64,000 nt of DNA from Bacillus cereus. Lineage in GTDB: Bacteria > Bacillota > Bacilli > Bacillales > Bacillaceae_G. Position 1 is the stretch's first letter, and each line of letters begins with the position of its first letter. Positions 36,159-45,339 of the stretch are shown here, piece after piece. The position numbers were made by a program, and so were the translations under genes. The notes beneath the pieces are model-generated. The model worked only from the letters and a program-made list of their open reading frames with translations, made no database searches and was not told the origin of the DNA. Location: the NCBI RefSeq assembly GCF_025917685.1, contig NZ_CP089518.1, positions 4,853,501 through 4,917,500 of the forward strand, written 5' to 3'.

Positions 36159-36178
36159 CATACCCATCAACTTAAGAA
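36159..36178 (+). mobile_element. IS231-type terminal inverted repeat (inner left end)
   Basis: CATACCCATCAACTTAAGAA agrees at nearly every position with the IS231 end as I recall it (CATGCCCATCAACTTAAGRA). It is followed by ATATTAACTACCCCAAAG, typical IS231 subterminal wording. No matching right end in opposite orientation was found up to 38600. Confidence 0.75.
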
Positions 36179-36388
36179 TATTAACTACCCCAAAGTGTAA
36201 AAAAACATTATAATTTCTAATAACCCTTTAAAATCAGTGCAGTAACCTCTTATAGAGCAAACTCCGTTTTATCAGCATCTGGCTTTTAAATACGAGATTT
36301 CGAATTTTCAATCAAATAGATACGAAGTTTACAGCATTATAAGGTGAAGTTACTAAAGAAGAGCAAGCCAAAGGGAGTGTGATAAAAG

Positions 36389-37312
36389 ATGAAAAAAATT
36401 CTTGCTATATCTGTTCTATCTGTTGGTTTACTTGTAGGTGGTATCGTATTGGTTGATAGAAGAGAGACGGTGACTCAATCGGATATCTCAAAAAAAGAAA
36501 AGAAGTTTAAGAAAATAAACGATCCTATCATGTTAGAAGATAGCTTTCAATCCGGACTAGAAAAATGGAAAATATCTATCAACGACCCAGAAAATCCTAA
36601 CAACCTAGATACTGAAACGATCATGCAGCGTGTACATGTAGTAGATGCGCCCGACATGCCGGGAGATCACAAAGCAGTGCAGTTCTTTGTTCCGCATTCT
36701 CAAGGACAGTTCCGTTCGGAAATTGCACAGCCACACGAAGAAGGGTTCCACGAACGTTGGTATACAGCACGGATTTATATCCCACAGGATTGGGTGTTCG
36801 ACACCAATAGTGGCATCGATATCGTCATGCAATGGCACGCCGTGCTCGGCAATGAGCGGGTCGATAAAGATTTTCCAGAATTGGCTATTGCAGTGGAAGG
36901 TAACAGATGGAGTATACAACGTGCATTCGGTCCTGCTGCGAATATAAAACGCGATTCTAAGACATTGGATGAACCGGTGCAAAAAGGAGTCTGGTCTTCT
37001 TGGGTAATCCATGCAGAGTGGTCATCAAGGAACAACGGATTGCTACAAATATGGAAGGATGGAAAAGTTGTATGGAAAGTGCAAGGTCCTAACGCCTATG
37101 CAACACGCGCGCGTACGCCTTACTTAAAGACAGGGATTTACCATCCACATTGGAACCCGAAGTACTTCGAGCTGGAAGCTGGTCCGGTGAAAGAACGGAA
37201 GATTTTTATCGCTGATGTCAAGATTGGAAACGAACGGGCGACCTACCAGGACATGATGACCAAAGATGATTCCTCAAAGAAGAAAAAACAGACCTCCGGA
37301 ACAAGTGAGTGA
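36389..37312 (+). CDS. Polysaccharide lyase-like exported protein (heparin lyase I family fold)
   Basis: A 307-residue protein: N-terminal hydrophobic anchor or signal (about 4-22), Lys-rich linker, then a beta-jelly-roll-type domain with SEIAQPHEEGFHERWYTARI, MQWHAV, SSWVIHAEWS, LQIWKDGKVV and TGIYHPHWNP, fitting the PF14099 polysaccharide lyase family. A Lys/Ser tail closes it. It likely cleaves or binds an acidic polysaccharide outside the cell; substrate unknown. AGGGAGTG precedes the ATG. It sits between IS231-like ends and a dead IS; its codon use (CGG, GCG, CTG) looks richer in GC than neighbours, so horizontal acquisition is likely. Confidence 0.75.
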   Translation: MKKILAISVLSVGLLVGGIVLVDRRETVTQSDISKKEKKFKKINDPIMLEDSFQSGLEKWKISINDPENPNNLDTETIMQRVHVVDAPDMPGDHKAVQFFVPHSQGQFRSEIAQPHEEGFHERWYTARIYIPQDWVFDTNSGIDIVMQWHAVLGNERVDKDFPELAIAVEGNRWSIQRAFGPAANIKRDSKTLDEPVQKGVWSSWVIHAEWSSRNNGLLQIWKDGKVVWKVQGPNAYATRARTPYLKTGIYHPHWNPKYFELEAGPVKERKIFIADVKIGNERATYQDMMTKDDSSKKKKQTSGTSE

Positions 37313-37377
37313 TGCAGAAGATTTACGATTTTAATATAAACTTACTAATTTCATGAAGAGTATAATTATAGAGAAGT

Positions 37378-37426
37378 AAAACGGGTCGTTTCAATGAAAT
37401 TCATTCCGTGTTATGACCCGTCTTTA
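37378..37426 (+). terminator. Possible terminator after the lyase gene
   Basis: ACGGGTC and GACCCGT enclose an inner ATGAAATTCAT palindrome; short T-rich tail. Moderate support. Confidence 0.5.
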
Positions 37427-37446
37427 CATGTATCATGAATGAACCC

Positions 37447-38569
37447 CATCGCTATCAAGCTAACAAAACTAAATTTCCTTAAAATGAAAAATACGCTATT
37501 CTTTCTGCAGAATCATAGGAAAGGATGGCGTTTTTATATCTGTTTCTGACGAATTACAACTATTTGCTCAAGAAATTCAAAGTTTTTATCTCTAAATACC
37601 TTACGGGATCCTGCTAGAGATGTTGGTTTTGTACAACGAGCCAGTAAGCATTAAGCAAAAGATTTAGTAGAAAATGTAGCAATAACTTCTTTAACTTAGT
37701 TATCTAGCTGTTTAGAAGCGTCAACAGCAGCACTCATCAATCCTGAGGGACTGAATCAACGATTTAATAAGTTGGCCGTCCAACTTTTACAACACCTACT
37801 AGCCGAACTACTAAGCAAAAAATTGGCCGCATCTATGCCGATTTCTTCTCCATACACTTCTATTTTCAAGCTTATTCGTATTTTAGATTCAACTGCATTT
37901 CAAATTTCCTCGGTTTATCCAGGTGCAGGAGGATGCAGCCATACGGTTGGGATAAAAATGCAATTTGAGTATGATTTATTAGGTGAACAGTTCCTTCATA
38001 TTCATACAGATCCAAGTAAACAACATGATCGCACTTACAGCTCTCTGTGTGCCCAATTGTGACAGCGCATGATTTACATATCTAAGATTTAGGTTATTTG
38101 CATTTAAAAGAACTTCAATTAATTCTTCAAAAACAAAAGAAACATCAACCATTTCATTAAATTGACGAAGCATATTGTCTTTGGGCACGACGATATCCTA
38201 AATCGCCATGAATGAGCTAAGAGTAAGAGATCGTTGATTTGAAATCATCCAAGAAACCACCTAGAATTAGTACAACCATTATTCATAAAAAGTGCCCTCG
38301 AGCTATCAAAGGTGGTACTTCGCCTGATCAATCTCCTATAACAAAACGGGCGGAAATCTCATCGATATGAGAAAAAAACGGCATTTGATATATTAGGTGT
38401 CATTTACAATTGTACCCTGCCTTATAATCAAGCCGCTTAATTCAAAAAAGTGAAACCCGCTAAGGTTTATTCCGTATACAAATTTTTCAATCAACTACAC
38501 TTGCCCTTTAGAAAAAAGAAACGATCTCGTCTAAAATTAACTTTGCATAAGCTTAACTTGATAGCGATG
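37447..38569 (+). mobile_element. Decayed IS231-related insertion sequence (IS4 family)
   Basis: Bounded by inverted repeats CATCGCTATCAAGCTAAC (37447-37464) and the complement of CATCGCTATCAAGTTAAG (38552-38569), two mismatches. The inside holds a transposase relic with stops and deletions. At 1.12 kb it is shorter than an intact IS231 (about 1.65 kb). No clear target duplication is visible at the edges. Confidence 0.8.
37538..38440 (+). pseudogene. IS231-like transposase pseudogene
   Basis: Pieces recognisable in order but in different frames: SDELQLFAQEI near the start, NPEGLNQRFNKLAVQLLQ, an intact 96-residue block (37772-38059) with FKLIRILDSTAFQISSVYPG and GGCSHTVGIKMQFEYDLL, then after a deletion the C-terminal [16 protein letters not shown] region and GVIYNCTLP. 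Multiple stops and frameshifts make it nonfunctional. The DDE residues cannot all be placed. Confidence 0.85.
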
Positions 38570-38589
38570 TGATAACACCCCCATTTCTA

Positions 38590-39792
38590 TTACATCGCTT
38601 CCGAATCCCACTCATGCTCCTGCTGAACAAATACAACACCCAATTCGTGATGTCCCCCGGCGTATAATGCCGTTTGAGCAAGACGAAGCTCCCCATTTGT
38701 ATCTAATACTTCTAATTTACAAAATGCTCCTGTTGTCTTCGTTTGAAGCGCATCATAAAACTCTTCTGTACTTCTTGGAATGACTCCATTTACTTTCGTA
38801 ATAACTTCTCCAGGCTTTAAATGCATCTCTGCCCCAATTGTATTCGGAATTGTATCTAGCACAACGAGCCCATCATTACGTGCGGCAAAGTACGCCGGCC
38901 TTGTCTCATCCACAATTTTTTCTTGCATCGAGATTGTGAAACGTCCAAGCATTGCGACTCCCATCGCGATTATCGCGAATACGTGCCACCAATAACTTGC
39001 GATTCCTAAAACGAGCACGAGTCCTGCTAGTCCATATACACGTCTTCCTGTAAATAATAAAGCTTCCGTTGGCTCATAACTTCTAATCGTTCTCATAAAT
39101 CCAATTAAAAATGGAACGAGGAATAAAGAGTATGTAGTTGAGCCTATTGAAACGACAGGCCACCAAGGAATAAATCCTGTCACCGCGTCTCCTGGTATAA
39201 GAATAAATACTGGTACAAGCCATAAACGATTTGATTCATGTAGCCCAATTCGTAGCCCACGCTTACCTTTTTTAATTTTCGGCGTAGAATATCGCACTGC
39301 ATTTTTAGAGATTAATAAACCCTCTACAACGAGCATAACGCCTAGTAAAATAGCAAGGGATACAATCGTACCCTCTTCACCTTCTCCAAGCTGTAAGAAG
39401 GAAACTGGCATCTTAGACGATAACAACACGAATGCAATAGCGATACCGAACGTATAAGCTACAGATAAATATCGATACATAGCAGTTAATCCAAATAATA
39501 ACGTCCAAAGTAAAATTGCCCATAAACTCGCTTTTGAAACGACGAGCCCGAGCCCGACCGTAATAATAGATACGATTAATCCGTACTTAATACCTGCAAA
39601 TAGAGTTGTTCGCAGTTCAAACCAAATATCATATACTTTAAAAGAAAAATCTTTTCGTTCTCTTAATATACGTAAGTATCCAACGAAGATACTACTAATT
39701 AAAAATACATAGACAGCAGGGTGTAAGAAAAAACGTCCAACTGCTCGTAGTATTTCAAAAAGCCATGCCTCCACGAATTCATTCACCACCAT
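38590..39792 (-). CDS. minJ: Division-site topology factor MinJ
   Basis: A 400-residue protein with about eight hydrophobic segments in residues 15-290 and a C-terminal PDZ domain (VVLDTIPNTIGAEMHLKPGEVITKVNG). This matches MinJ (YvjD), which links MinD to DivIVA at poles and septa. It keeps the minJ-ctpB-ftsX-ftsE order known from B. subtilis, but the swarming gene swrA, which in B. subtilis lies between minJ and ctpB, is absent. The start has no strong ribosome site. The dead IS element ends 20 bases beyond its stop. Confidence 0.88.
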   Translation of the reverse strand: MVVNEFVEAWLFEILRAVGRFFLHPAVYVFLISSIFVGYLRILRERKDFSFKVYDIWFELRTTLFAGIKYGLIVSIITVGLGLVVSKASLWAILLWTLLFGLTAMYRYLSVAYTFGIAIAFVLLSSKMPVSFLQLGEGEEGTIVSLAILLGVMLVVEGLLISKNAVRYSTPKIKKGKRGLRIGLHESNRLWLVPVFILIPGDAVTGFIPWWPVVSIGSTTYSLFLVPFLIGFMRTIRSYEPTEALLFTGRRVYGLAGLVLVLGIASYWWHVFAIIAMGVAMLGRFTISMQEKIVDETRPAYFAARNDGLVVLDTIPNTIGAEMHLKPGEVITKVNGVIPRSTEEFYDALQTKTTGAFCKLEVLDTNGELRLAQTALYAGGHHELGVVFVQQEHEWDSEAM

Positions 39793-39833
39793 TTATATCA
39801 TTCTTTCTTTTTATCTTATCATATTTAACACAT

Positions 39834-39865
39834 AAAAAAATACAGGCATCAAAGTGCCTGTATTC
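39834..39865 (-). terminator. Terminator after ctpB
   Basis: AATACAGGCAC, loop, GTGCC-type arm TGCCTGTATT and a T run on the minus strand. Confidence 0.85.
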
Positions 39866-39869
39866 TTTC

Positions 39870-41306
39870 TTATTTCGCTATTAATTTCAATGCCGTTTGT
39901 AATTGTAAATCGTTTTCTCCAGAACGGATTTTTTCAATGATCTTATTTTGAATTGCTTCAGCTGTCTTTTTATCAAGTTGTCCTGTCGCTTCCATCTCAT
40001 TTGCATTTTGGAATGCTTTCAGTGCTGATTCTGTCTCTTTACTAAAGTATCCATCATCACGGCCTGGTACATATCCTAAGCTCTTGAGCATTTCTTGCGC
40101 GTGTTTTACTTGCACATCATTCGAATTGTATGAAAGTGTCTTTTCAATTTGAATTGGTGTCGCGTGATAATAATCTGGTTGCTTCACTTCTACAGTTGGC
40201 GCGATTCCTTTTTTATGAATCCAATTACCGTCCGGTGTTAACCATTTAAACATCGTTAATTTAATGTTGCTGCCATCTTTAAATGGAACAGCTTGTTGGA
40301 CAGTACCTTTACCAAACGTTTTTTCACCAATTAAATCGTATCCTTCTCCTTCTTTTAGCGCACCAGCTAAAATCTCTGAAGCAGAAGCACTTCCATTATC
40401 AATTAATACTGAAATTGGATATGACTTTCTTTCTTTCAGTTCCGTAGAGAATTTCTTCTTCTCACCATTTCGCTGCTCTACTTGCAACATTGGCTTTTTA
40501 TCTGTCATGATGTCTCCTAGTATGTCTTCTACACTATTTAAATAGCCACCAGGATTACCACGTACGTCAATAACTAAGCCTGCTATATGTTTCTTCTCTA
40601 ATTCTTTTAACTGATCCTTAAATTCTTTCGCAGTATTTTCAGCAAAAGAAGTAATTTGCATATAACCGATATCTTTTCCGCTCTCTTGCTTTACGGAACT
40701 AAATACAGTAAAGATTGGAATCTTTTCACGCTTAATTTTAAATACAATCGGATCAGCCACTCCTGCGCGCTTAATTTCAATTGCAACAGTCGTTCCTTTT
40801 TTACCACGAATTTTCAATACTGCTTCTTCACGTGATAAATCTTTCACACTATTTCCATCTACAGATAAAATTTGGTCATTTGGTTTAATTCCTATCTTTT
40901 CTGCTGGTGAACCTTTAATTGGCGATACGATAATAAGCTTACCGTCCGTTTTGTTCACTTCAGCTCCAATCCCTTCAAGTTCAGGATCTAGTGATTGACT
41001 AAACTGTTTTGCCGTTTCTTTATCCATATACGTGGAATAAGGGTCCTTCAGCGTAGACAACATGCCTTGTATTGCACCTTCGACTAACTTGTCGTCTTTC
41101 ACGTCTTCCACATAACGTGAATCAATTAGTGCATACGCCTCATTAATTTTTGCCAAATTCCCTTGCGCTGTGCCAGCATTACCATTCGATACTGTTTGCG
41201 TTACATACGCTGGGTTTATCCCAAACCAGTACATACCACCAAACATCCCGCCAGCACCAATTAAAAATGCAACAACCATTCCAATAATTGCAACTCTACG
41301 TTTCAA
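39870..41306 (-). CDS. ctpB: Carboxy-terminal processing protease CtpB
   Basis: A 478-residue protein: N-terminal membrane anchor (about 5-28), PDZ domain (LIIVSPIKGSPAEKIGIKPN), S41 protease core with catalytic Ser in DNGSASASEILAG and Lys/Gln in KTFGKGTVQQ, and a C-terminal peptidoglycan-binding domain (AQEMLKSLGYVPGRDDGYF). In B. subtilis CtpB cleaves SpoIVFA to activate sigma-K processing. TTG at 41306 is preferred (AAAGGGG at 9 bases); the ATG at 41357 lies inside the upstream terminator. Confidence 0.93.
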   Translation of the reverse strand: MKRRVAIIGMVVAFLIGAGGMFGGMYWFGINPAYVTQTVSNGNAGTAQGNLAKINEAYALIDSRYVEDVKDDKLVEGAIQGMLSTLKDPYSTYMDKETAKQFSQSLDPELEGIGAEVNKTDGKLIIVSPIKGSPAEKIGIKPNDQILSVDGNSVKDLSREEAVLKIRGKKGTTVAIEIKRAGVADPIVFKIKREKIPIFTVFSSVKQESGKDIGYMQITSFAENTAKEFKDQLKELEKKHIAGLVIDVRGNPGGYLNSVEDILGDIMTDKKPMLQVEQRNGEKKKFSTELKERKSYPISVLIDNGSASASEILAGALKEGEGYDLIGEKTFGKGTVQQAVPFKDGSNIKLTMFKWLTPDGNWIHKKGIAPTVEVKQPDYYHATPIQIEKTLSYNSNDVQVKHAQEMLKSLGYVPGRDDGYFSKETESALKAFQNANEMEATGQLDKKTAEAIQNKIIEKIRSGENDLQLQTALKLIAK

Positions 41307-41346
41307 TGCGGAATTCCCCTTTCCAGAACACACAGGTGGTGTAGCA

Positions 41347-41375
41347 AAAGGCATCACACGATGTGTGATGCCTTT
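41347..41375 (-). terminator. Terminator between ftsX and ctpB
   Basis: AAAGGCATCACAC / GTGTGATGCCTTT hairpin followed by TTGC on the minus strand. Confidence 0.75.
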
Positions 41376-41424
41376 ACCTATTTCTACTATATGATAAGCT
41401 TGTACGAATTATGTTTGCAACTTT

Positions 41425-42318
41425 TTATACTTTTAAGAAGCGACGAATTGACATTACACTTCCCCACATACCGATTAATGCACCGATTAACACTAATAAA
41501 CCAGCTAATTGGAATACGAATGGGTTGTATGGTAGAAGCTCGAAAATTGTTCCGCCAAGTTTTTCATTAAACACACCTTGCAATGAATTATATATAACTA
41601 AAATTAGGCCAATTGGAATAATTGATCCTAATACTCCTAGGAATAATCCCTCTAACAAGAACGGCCAACGAATAAACCAGTTTGTTGCACCAACAAGTTT
41701 CATAATTTCAATCTCAGTACTACGAGCATAAATTGTAATTTTAATTGTGTTAGAGATTAAGAACATCGCTGTGAATAGAAGACCAGCAATTAACGCAATC
41801 CCGATGTTACGACCAGTTTTTACAGTATCAAATAATTTTTCAACTTGACCTTTACCGTATTGAACATTACTTACAAACTGCATTTTCTCAATCTTTTTCG
41901 CAATTGTTGCCGTATCAGTCGGCTCTTTCGCCTTTACAACAAATACGTCTTTCAGTGGGTTATCTTGCTCAAATAATTCGAACGTTTTTCCACTATCGCC
42001 TAAGCTTTTAATTAAACGTTTCAACTCTTCTTCTTTAGAAGAATATTTAATAGAATCTACTTTCGCAATTTTACTCATATCTTCTTCTAATTTCTTTTGA
42101 TCAGCTTCTTTTGCTGCTGGATCAATATGCACACGAATTTCTACATCTTGCTCTACTTTCGTCGCAAAATGGTTCATATTCATAATCGCTGTTAAAAAGA
42201 CACCTACAAGTAATAATGTAACTGTTACTGCACTTACAGAGGCAAATGTCATCCATCCGTTACGGGATAGATTTTTTACACCTTCTCGCAAATGTCGACT
42301 AAGGGTCTTAGCCTTCAT
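41425..42318 (-). CDS. ftsX: Cell-division ABC permease FtsX
   Basis: A 297-residue permease with four TM helices (about 22-46, then three in 165-295) and an extracellular domain between TM1 and TM2 (about 50-160). In B. subtilis FtsEX activates the DL-endopeptidase CwlO; a CwlO-like gene lies at 53041-54354. The start at 42318 overlaps the end of ftsE by 11 bp with GGGAGG upstream; a longer frame from 42372 lies inside ftsE. Confidence 0.95.
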   Translation of the reverse strand: MKAKTLSRHLREGVKNLSRNGWMTFASVSAVTVTLLLVGVFLTAIMNMNHFATKVEQDVEIRVHIDPAAKEADQKKLEEDMSKIAKVDSIKYSSKEEELKRLIKSLGDSGKTFELFEQDNPLKDVFVVKAKEPTDTATIAKKIEKMQFVSNVQYGKGQVEKLFDTVKTGRNIGIALIAGLLFTAMFLISNTIKITIYARSTEIEIMKLVGATNWFIRWPFLLEGLFLGVLGSIIPIGLILVIYNSLQGVFNEKLGGTIFELLPYNPFVFQLAGLLVLIGALIGMWGSVMSIRRFLKV

Positions 42319-42994
42319 ATCCGTATCCTCCCTCAATCTCGTCTCGAACAATTTTTCCGCCTTCAATTGCAATTACGCGATGACGAATTGTATTTACGAT
42401 ATCTGCGTTATGTGTCGCCATAACAATCGTTGTACCACGCTCATTAATACGTTTAAAAATCTTCATAATATCAAGAGCCGTTTCAATATCTAAGTTACCT
42501 GTTGGCTCATCGGCAATTACAACCTTTGGTCTATTTACAATCGCTCTCGCAATAGCCACACGTTGTTGCTCTCCGCCTGAAAGTTCACTTGGAAGTGCAT
42601 CTGCACGATCATCTAGACCTACAAGACCTAACACTTCTGTAACACGTTCACGAATCGCATCTGGTTCTTCTTCAATTACCTCTAAAGCAAACGCAACATT
42701 CTCATATACCGTTAATTTAGGTAGCAATTTAAAATCTTGGAAAATTACGCCTAATTGACGACGGAAATATGGAACATCTCTTTCTGCTAATGTTTCAATC
42801 ACAAGTCCATTTACATTAATTGATCCTGTAGATGGCTTCTCTTCACGATACATCATTTTAATAAATGTAGATTTTCCGGCTCCACTCGGTCCAACTACGT
42901 ATACGAATTCACCTTGTTTAATGTTAACTGTGAGACCAGCAATGGCTTTCATACCATTTGGGTACTCCTTATAAACATTCGTCATTTTTATCAT
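42308..42994 (-). CDS. ftsE: Cell-division ATPase FtsE
   Basis: A 228-residue ABC ATPase with Walker A GPSGAGKST at 35-43, signature LSGGEQQR, Walker B VVIADEPTGNLD and the H-loop MATHNADI. It forms the cytosolic motor for FtsX. It is first in the ftsE-ftsX pair and overlaps ftsX. GGGTGAT precedes the ATG. Confidence 0.96.
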   Translation of the reverse strand: MIKMTNVYKEYPNGMKAIAGLTVNIKQGEFVYVVGPSGAGKSTFIKMMYREEKPSTGSINVNGLVIETLAERDVPYFRRQLGVIFQDFKLLPKLTVYENVAFALEVIEEEPDAIRERVTEVLGLVGLDDRADALPSELSGGEQQRVAIARAIVNRPKVVIADEPTGNLDIETALDIMKIFKRINERGTTIVMATHNADIVNTIRHRVIAIEGGKIVRDEIEGGYGYEG

Positions 42995-43235
42995 TATTTA
43001 TCACCCAATACTTAATGATTTTTTTCGAAATACTTTTCTGTACATTTGAAAATAAAAGAAAACCTTATTCTCGCTTGACCATTCTTGTTGAAGGTAGCTT
43101 CCATACATGCTTTTTATTAGCAATGCTACTCTATGTAATATATTTCATCAAAATTCTACAAACCTCATTGTAACATCAATCGGTTTCCAGTTCGGATACA
43201 ATTTTGTTACAGTTATGTTACATCCCCAAAAAAGG

Positions 43236-43305
43236 TAAACGAGCTAATGTAATTGCTTAACCAAAAGCGCTTTTCGGTCAAGTTATACAATCAGCTCGTT
43301 TATTA
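43236..43305 (-). terminator. Long imperfect hairpin terminator after cccB
   Basis: AAACGAGCTGATTG ... CAATTACATTAGCTCGTTT with an inner GACCGAAAAGCGCTTTTGGTT stem region; minus-strand tail ACCTTTTTT. Confidence 0.7.
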
Positions 43306-43315
43306 ATTACGTTTC

Positions 43316-43639
43316 TTATTTATGTTCAGCTAACCATTCAGCTACTTTTTTCGCGTCCTCACCTTGAATAAGTCCTGGTGACATTGAACCGCGTCCTTTT
43401 TTAATAATTTCCTCGATATCTGCAGCATCATACTTACCGCCTACTTTTCTTAAATCAGGTCCAGTTGCCCCTGATAAATCTGTCGCGTGACATCCAGCAC
43501 AACTTCTTTGGAAAATTTGTTCTGCACTATCTGCACTTGCAGATTGTTTCGAGGGTTTACTTTCTTCTTTATTTCCACATGCTCCTAAAGCAAAAACGAC
43601 TGATGTTCCTAACGCAATAGCCAACAATTTCTTTTTCAC
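43316..43639 (-). CDS. cccB: Cytochrome c-551 lipoprotein
   Basis: A 107-residue membrane-anchored cytochrome: signal with lipobox ALGAC (Cys about 21), Ser/Lys linker, haem-binding CAGCH, and the distal Met in GSMSPGL. It carries electrons on the outer face of the membrane. The gene lies between prfB and ftsE as in B. subtilis. Confidence 0.94.
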   Translation of the reverse strand: MKKKLLAIALGTSVVFALGACGNKEESKPSKQSASADSAEQIFQRSCAGCHATDLSGATGPDLRKVGGKYDAADIEEIIKKGRGSMSPGLIQGEDAKKVAEWLAEHK

Positions 43640-44097
43640 TTCTATCGCTCCCCATTGTTGATATTCTTTTCATTCATAACTAGGCAATAGTCCTCATAAC
43701 ACACTCAATATTCATTATAAGCATTATCTTTATATAGAAAAACTAAGGTGTATTTCATATTTTTTACAAATATATCGAGAAGCCTAATAAAATAAAGCTT
43801 TCACAAATTGTTTCAATTCTGTGAACACCTTAGAAAGTTCTATAAAAAACCTCTTTCTTCAAAGTAAATCAAAAAAATTCCATATACGGTCCTACTCTAT
43901 TACCTCTTTGTTTTACTATTCTCTACTTTTTACAAAACAATATGCAGCATTGTATTCTACATATAATCTCATCAAAAAGAGAAGTTGTCGTTTTCAACTT
44001 CTCTTCCTCATTATTTCATCAATATAAATAAGATAAACCTCTTTATACCCTCTTTTACCTCAGCATGTGCCAACAATCCTGTTGGCTTTTTCTCTTA
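43640..44097. other. Gene-free region between cccB and prfB
   Basis: Holds the cccB upstream region and the prfB terminator (43974-44006). GCCAACAATCC-TGTTGGC followed by TTTTTCTC (44070-44095) would terminate a plus-strand transcript, for which no gene is evident. The open frame 43821-44027 lacks a ribosome site and is discounted. Confidence 0.6.
43974..44006 (-). terminator. Terminator after prfB
   Basis: AGAGAAGTTG ... CAACTTCTCTTTTT on the minus strand, with loop AAAACGA. Confidence 0.85.
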
Positions 44098-45196
44098 TTA
44101 AATACGAGAACGTAAATACGCATCAATAAATGGATCAATTTCTCCATCCATAACTGCTTGTACGTTACCCACCTCTGTATTTGTACGGTGGTCTTTCACA
44201 AGAGAATACGGGTGGAATACGTAAGAACGGATTTGGCTACCCCATCCGATTTCTTTTTGTTCCCCACGGATTTCATCTAATTGCGCTTGTTGTTCTTCTA
44301 ATTTCTTTTGATATAATTTCGCTTTTAACATTTTCATCGCGTGCTCACGGTTTTTAATTTGAGAGCGCTCTGACTGACATGTTACAACCGTATTTGTCGG
44401 TGTATGCGTAATACGAACTGCTGAATCTGTCGTATTAATGTGCTGCCCACCAGCTCCACTTGCACGGTACGTATCAATTTTCAAGTCTTCTGTACGCACT
44501 TCAATTTCAACTTCATCATTGAACTCAGGTACAACTTCACAAGATACGAATGATGTATGACGACGGCCTGAAGAATCGAACGGTGAAATACGTACAAGAC
44601 GATGTACACCTTTCTCTGCTTTTAAGTAACCGTAAGCGTTATGACCTTTAATTAATAAAGTAACACTCTTAATACCAGCTTCATCACCTGGTAAGTAGTC
44701 AACCGTTTCTACTTTAAATCCACGTTTTTCAGCCCAGCGTGTATACATACGTAATAACATAGAACCCCAGTCTTGTGACTCTGTTCCACCTGCACCTGGG
44801 TGTAATTCTAAAATAGCGTTATTTTTATCATAAGGATCGCTTAGCAGTAACTGAAGCTCATACTCATTCATCTCTTGAATTAAAGTTTTCACTTCTGACT
44901 CTAATTCCTCATGTAAATCCTCATCATACTCTTCTTTTAACAGTTCATGCGTAATTTCTAAATTTTCGAACGTCTCATCTAACTGACGGAAACTTCCAAC
45001 CATATCTTTCAACGCATTCGCTTCATTAATTACAGCTTGTGCGCCTTGTTGGTCATCCCAAAATCCTGTGCCCATCATTTTTTCTTCTAACTCTGCAATT
45101 TGCTTTTCCTTAGTAGGGAGGTCAAAGAGACCCCCTAAAAGCCGCTAATCTCTTAGCCATTTTTTCTAATTCTTGCCTAATTTCTACTAATTCCAT
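44098..45196 (-). CDS. prfB: Peptide chain release factor 2, with programmed +1 frameshift
   Basis: Full RF2 of about 365 residues in two frames. ATG at 45196 (GAGGTGAAGG upstream) opens 24 codons ending CTT-TGA; a +1 shift at 45122-45127 continues as CTT-GAC into the long frame. The GGQ peptidyl-hydrolysis motif (GAGGQHIN) and the RF2 stop-codon tripeptide SPF (RISPFDSSG) are present. RF2 reads UGA and UAA, so the in-frame UGA makes synthesis self-limiting. It is downstream of secA. Confidence 0.97.
45121..45136 (-). promoter_or_regulatory. prfB programmed frameshift site
   Basis: Minus strand AGGGGG (Shine-Dalgarno-like stimulator), three bases, then CTTTGAC: the slippery CTT codon followed by UGA and C, the classical RF2 recoding signal. 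Confidence 0.96.
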
Positions 45197-45244
45197 TTCC
45201 TTCACCTCTATGTAATTGCTGTTACTTTCATATGAAAACAAGGG

Positions 45245-45275
45245 AAACTCTCTCCGCTTATTACGGAGAGAGTTT
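45245..45275. terminator. Hairpin after secA
   Basis: AAACTCTCTCCG and CGGAGAGAGTTT form a 12-bp stem with loop CTTATTA. There is no strong T run, so it may be a weak terminator or mRNA stabiliser. Confidence 0.5.
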
Positions 45276-45339
45276 AATCCTTTTTATTATACATTTTTGA
45301 TGTAAAAGTTTGCAAAGCAGTCTGAACTACAGTTTCCTA

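Larger units (their letters stand above)
35892..36388. other. Gene-free stretch: TATC motifs and two IS231-like ends
   Basis: No credible gene. GATA/TATC motifs on the minus strand at 35953-35956 and 35973-35976 (20 bp apart) echo the phased arrays elsewhere. Two IS231-like terminal sequences follow at 36020 and 36159. GGGGTGTCTCAAAACC near 36115-36130 looks like an end of another element but cannot be assigned. 36180-36360 is AT-rich, probably the promoter region of the lyase gene. Confidence 0.6.

Noticed and set aside
36605..37035. Antisense frames across the lyase gene
   Set aside because: They are shadows of the lyase reading frame; no ribosome site or protein family match was seen.
37772..38062. 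96-codon open frame as an independent gene
   Set aside because: Its sequence is the central part of an IS231-type transposase; flanking stops and frameshifts show it is a fragment of the pseudogene.
43821..44027. 68-codon plus-strand frame followed by a terminator-like hairpin
   Set aside because: GTG start without ribosome site, low-complexity translation, and no support from neighbours. The hairpin at 44070-44095 is kept as an observation only.
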